DNA from: Flavisericum labens
GTDB lineage: Bacteria; Bacteroidota; Bacteroidia; Flavobacteriales; Flavobacteriaceae
NCBI RefSeq assembly: GCF_045446075.1
Contig: NZ_JBJJBQ010000003.1
Span: 62,001-126,000 of the forward strand
Reading direction: 5' to 3'
DNA: 64,000 nucleotides
Both the position numbers and the translations under genes were made by a program. Of the stretch, positions 60,838-64,000 are shown in pieces. The notes beneath the pieces are model-generated. The model was not told where the DNA came from and searched no databases. It saw only the letters and a list, made by a program, of their open reading frames with translations. Positions within the stretch are counted from its first letter, which is position 1. Each line of letters opens with the position of its first letter.

Positions 60838-63192
60838 TTAAAAATAAACCCTAAAACTTATATTGGGTGTAATACCCAACGATTCGTTTTCCACTTTGTT
60901 AATGTTGCTATCGCTGTCTAGAGTGTAATAAGTATTGATAATGTTTCGTCTGTTGAGTACATTCCATACTGAAGCACCAATTGTAGCTCGGGTAGTGTGA
61001 GAAATATTAAAGTTATATGTCATGGAACAATCTGCACGTAAATAATCATCTAAACGGCTACTGTTTGGTGAGGCGTAAGTAATGGTGTTGTCCTCTGGGG
61101 TATCATTAATACTGGGTTCGGTGTTGGGCTTTCCAGAATGCCAATTAAGCCCCAAAGCCAGTTTAATATTGTTATTGGTATACGTTCCGGCAAAGGTAAC
61201 GGCATGCGTAATATCGACATTGTTGGGAAAAGGCTGTCCGTCATTTAAATCATCAAAATCGTAATTGTTAGAGCTGTAGGAATAGGATATCCAACTGCTT
61301 ACTACATCGCTAAATTGTTTGTTCAGTAGCACATCAACGCCTTTAATTTCGTAACTACCTATGGCGTTTACAAATTGATATTGGTTTTGAAAGCCTTGAC
61401 TTCGGGTGGTAATACCTTTTACTTTTTTAATATAGGTTTCGGCACTAATCAAGAATTTATTTTTATTGAAATGAACACCCGTTGAAAGTTGTTTGCTTCT
61501 TAAAACCGGAATAGGGTTTATGGTTTGGTTACCGTTTACAATAACCTCGGTGTTGTTATTAGAAAGTACCCAACGGCGTTTTTCAATGCCTAAAAAATCG
61601 TTTTGTAGGTCGATGATTTGTGAGGTGGTTTGGCTTTTAAATTCGCCTAAAACCTCAAACCTAAAATGGTTTAAAAACCGCTGGCTAAAACTTAAACGTG
61701 GTTCGGCTAAAACCAAATCAAATTCATTGATGTAATTTAAACGTCCGCCCAAATTTAATCGGGTTTTGGCATCATCCGATAAATATTGGATTTCGGCATA
61801 GGCTGAATGCGTGCGCAAAACATCTTTTACATAACTCCTAAAAACGGGGTTGTTAACGTCTTCTAGGTTGCTAATGCCCACTTCGGTAAACTGGTAACCG
61901 CCATTTATATTAAAGTTGAGGTTATGGGTGTAATTAATATCCAGTTTTGCGCCGCCGTCGTACACTTCATTTTCTTGAATAAGGCGTTGGTTATTTAGGG
62001 TATCAAAATTAGTAGCATCCAAATCATAATTAGTTACGTAAACCTGGGTGCTAGTTGATAGTTTCTTGTTCCAGTCACGGGTGTAAGTCACGCCAAAAGC
62101 TAAATTGTTTTGTATTAAGTTGCTGTTTAGTGCTTCGCTTTCATCATTAATTACAGATTGCTCGTCGTAATTAAAATGGTTATTTACATTTAGAAAGTGA
62201 AAACGGAGTTTGTCTTTATTGGTGACATCATAAAGGAATTTGGCTGTGATATCATAAAAATAAAAATTTTCGTTTTGTGAGATGAAATTGTCGTTCTGCT
62301 TGGCGTCGTTAAAATCGGAATCTTGAAAAATGCGTTTAAAATACTGCTCGTAAGTTGAGGTATTAATAAGGTCTGTTATTGAACGCCGTGCAGAAAGTTG
62401 TAATTCGGTGTTTTTTGAAAGTGGAATTTTAGCAAAACCATCGGCATTAATAAAGTTTATACCCATTCCGGCATTAAATTCGTTATCGATTTCGTCGGGC
62501 AATTGCATGTCGATAATACTCGAAATACCATCGCCATATTTGGCGCGCGTTCCATTTTTAAAAATCGAAACTTTTTTTGTGGTATGCGGATTAAAGGCTG
62601 AAATGAGCCCGAAAAAATGCCCTGATTGATACATTTTTATCCCATCCCAAAGTAAAAGGTTTTGGTCGTGTGTACCACCACGAACATTAATGTTCGAAAC
62701 GGTTTCATCGGCGCTTAAAACCCCTGGAACTGCTTGAATGGTTTGTAGAACATCTGGTTCAATCAATCCTGGCAAAATACCGAATACCTGTGGTTTTATG
62801 CTTAAAGAGCCATCGTTGAGTTTGGTGATTCCCGTGGTTAAATAATTGGCAACAAAAACCTCGTTCAACTTTTGGGTGATAAATTTGGTTTCTGAGAGTT
62901 TTGGAGTTTTAATGACGATAAATTTGTTGTCCAATAGCTCAAAATCCAAATCGGTTTCCATTGCAAGGAATTTTATTGCCTCTTCCAAGGATAAATCCAT
63001 ACGAGGAGTACTCACTTTTTTGTTCTTGATAGTATCATCAACATATGAAAAACTAACGCCAAATTGTTCCGAAAGGGTATTTAAAATTATAATAAGTGGC
63101 TGCTTTTCTTTTTGAATGTTTTGAGCCTTAAGCGTTACAACATTCAAAAAAAGCAAAGAAAAAACAATAGAAATAAAGAGGTTTCTATTCAC
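60838..63192 (-). CDS. FecA-like TonB-dependent receptor with STN domain
   Basis: 784 residues. Signal peptide ends VTLKAQ, then a secretin/TonB short N-terminal (STN) domain (about 30-95; LNTLSEQFGVSFSYVDD, MDLSLEEAIKFLAM), with the plug directly after it (VLQTIQAVPGVLSADETVSNINVRGGTHDQNLLLWDGI) and a beta barrel ending SLGITPNISFRVYF. The STN domain normally signals to FecR. The gene overlaps fecR by 8 nt, so the two are co-expressed. The ligand is unknown. Confidence 0.9.
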   Translation of the reverse strand: MNRNLFISIVFSLLFLNVVTLKAQNIQKEKQPLIIILNTLSEQFGVSFSYVDDTIKNKKVSTPRMDLSLEEAIKFLAMETDLDFELLDNKFIVIKTPKLSETKFITQKLNEVFVANYLTTGITKLNDGSLSIKPQVFGILPGLIEPDVLQTIQAVPGVLSADETVSNINVRGGTHDQNLLLWDGIKMYQSGHFFGLISAFNPHTTKKVSIFKNGTRAKYGDGISSIIDMQLPDEIDNEFNAGMGINFINADGFAKIPLSKNTELQLSARRSITDLINTSTYEQYFKRIFQDSDFNDAKQNDNFISQNENFYFYDITAKFLYDVTNKDKLRFHFLNVNNHFNYDEQSVINDESEALNSNLIQNNLAFGVTYTRDWNKKLSTSTQVYVTNYDLDATNFDTLNNQRLIQENEVYDGGAKLDINYTHNLNFNINGGYQFTEVGISNLEDVNNPVFRSYVKDVLRTHSAYAEIQYLSDDAKTRLNLGGRLNYINEFDLVLAEPRLSFSQRFLNHFRFEVLGEFKSQTTSQIIDLQNDFLGIEKRRWVLSNNNTEVIVNGNQTINPIPVLRSKQLSTGVHFNKNKFLISAETYIKKVKGITTRSQGFQNQYQFVNAIGSYEIKGVDVLLNKQFSDVVSSWISYSYSSNNYDFDDLNDGQPFPNNVDITHAVTFAGTYTNNNIKLALGLNWHSGKPNTEPSINDTPEDNTITYASPNSSRLDDYLRADCSMTYNFNISHTTRATIGASVWNVLNRRNIINTYYTLDSDSNINKVENESLGITPNISFRVYF

Positions 63193-64000
63193 GCTTTAAT
63201 GTAATAGTATGGTTGGTTTTACTATAGGTTACATGTAAAGGTAAGGTAATTGATTTTAGGGCGACATCTAAACTATCGTGGGTAAAACTACCTGTGAATA
63301 ATTGTGAGGAATCTATATTCAACAAAGTAATATCGACATTGTATTGTCTTTCAAATTCAGCAATAACCATTTTGTACGGCATGCTTTTAAAGGAACTGGT
63401 ATTATTTAACCACGAAGGCTCGCTGCGGTTTTCTTTTTCTTTAGCAATACTTTTCCCATCTACAATTAAAAAGCTGTCACCAGGTTTTAATTTCGTTTCT
63501 TGAGAATTGTGGGTTACCCCAACAAGCCCTTCGTAGCAAATAACTTCAAAATAATTGTTCCGTTGTTTTACGTTAAATTGAGTGCCGTAAACGGTAACGG
63601 TACCCGCTATTGTTTTTACTGTAAACGACGACCCTTTGGCGACCTTAAAAAAGGCTTCGCCTGCAAGTTCTACTTCACGCTCATTTTTCCAATCTTTTTT
63701 ATTGAATGCTAAATGCGATTTGGCGTTTAGCGAAACACTGGAATCATCTGGCAGTTCTATGGTTGTTTTTTGAGCGTATTTGGTAGCTACAGTAGTATCT
63801 AAAGTGGTGGTGTAATAGTACATGCCAAAGCAAATCGCTAATATGGCGGCAATGCGCAAAATTGGTTTCAGCCAATTTGTTGCTGGCTTTTTTGAGCTTT
63901 TAATAGCAGATAAAACGTTATTCAGTTCTATAGAGGTATCGTAATCATCTGCTTTAAAAGCCTGCAAACTAGTATTTAACTTAACTAAATCGTTATAATC
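63185..64000 (-). CDS. FecR-family anti-sigma factor, N-terminus cut by window edge
   Basis: The reading frame stays open to the right edge (272 codons visible; the usual cytoplasmic N-terminus is missing). One membrane helix (PILRIAAILAICFGMYYYTT), then the FecR domain (QKTTIELPDDSSVSLNAKS, VELAGEAFFKVAKGSSFTVKT, GTQFNVKQRNNYFEVICYEGLV) and a final DUF4974-like part (SMPYKMVIAEFERQYN). FecR passes the signal from the TonB receptor to an ECF sigma factor, whose gene probably lies outside the window. Confidence 0.93.
   Translation of the reverse strand, partial: DYNDLVKLNTSLQAFKADDYDTSIELNNVLSAIKSSKKPATNWLKPILRIAAILAICFGMYYYTTTLDTTVATKYAQKTTIELPDDSSVSLNAKSHLAFNKKDWKNEREVELAGEAFFKVAKGSSFTVKTIAGTVTVYGTQFNVKQRNNYFEVICYEGLVGVTHNSQETKLKPGDSFLIVDGKSIAKEKENRSEPSWLNNTSSFKSMPYKMVIAEFERQYNVDITLLNIDSSQLFTGSFTHDSLDVALKSITLPLHVTYSKTNHTITLKRE

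Noticed and set aside
1..64000. tRNA or rRNA genes
   Set aside because: I saw no cloverleaf or 16S/23S-like stretch, though short tRNA genes could escape an unaided reading.

Overview
The window comes from an AT-rich genome of the Bacteroidota, almost certainly family Flavobacteriaceae. The evidence is a type IX secretion sorting tail, a SusC/SusD pair, a FecR/TonB-receptor pair, promoters of the TAnnTTTG type, weak Shine-Dalgarno signals, and the fused rpsL-rpsG-fusA-rpsJ-S10-spc-alpha ribosomal cluster without tuf. Genus cannot be set from the sequence alone.

Layout. 1-8.9 kb: the end of adk, a small membrane protein, obgE, then housekeeping genes on both strands (HAD nucleotidase, polysaccharide-deacetylase-like protein, radC, dienelactone hydrolase, DUF2200, mpl, a TPR protein). 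9-17.4 kb: a 2096-residue alpha-2-macroglobulin-like protein with an inserted TonB-receptor-type domain, a lipoprotein and an M64 peptidase exported by type IX secretion. 17.4-21.8 kb: SDR oxidoreductase, DUF4136 lipoprotein, rarA, rhomboid protease, rlmB. 21.8-28.4 kb: a minus-strand SusC-SusD-lipoprotein-lipoprotein uptake operon. 28.6-30.3 kb: an Omp85-type protein with POTRA-like N-terminus. 30.4-48 kb: a complete ribosomal protein cluster with secY, infA and rpoA. 48-54.1 kb: carA, eno, gltA and two guanidino-group hydrolases. 54.1-58.5 kb: TPR histidine kinase and argS. 58.5-60.8 kb: an accessory patch with an internally deleted IS1182-like element, a DUF4145 gene and a DUF6933-like gene around hairpin-rich DNA. 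60.8-64 kb: FecA-like receptor and FecR, the latter running off the window.

Most genes are ordinary. No CRISPR array, tRNA or rRNA was seen. The most interesting material is non-coding: a strong terminator-like hairpin with a competing upstream pairing inside the S10 operon (rpsJ-rplC gap); a folded leader, terminator and promoter ahead of rpsD that split the alpha operon; exact 7-nt-period repeats in at least three spacers, two of them inside the ribosomal cluster; an 83-nt structured element behind rarA; a dispersed GTCATTCTGA-type palindrome family; and inverted hairpin-rich boundaries around the DUF4145 gene. I did not find a clear new multi-gene system, and claims about regulation are inferences from sequence only.
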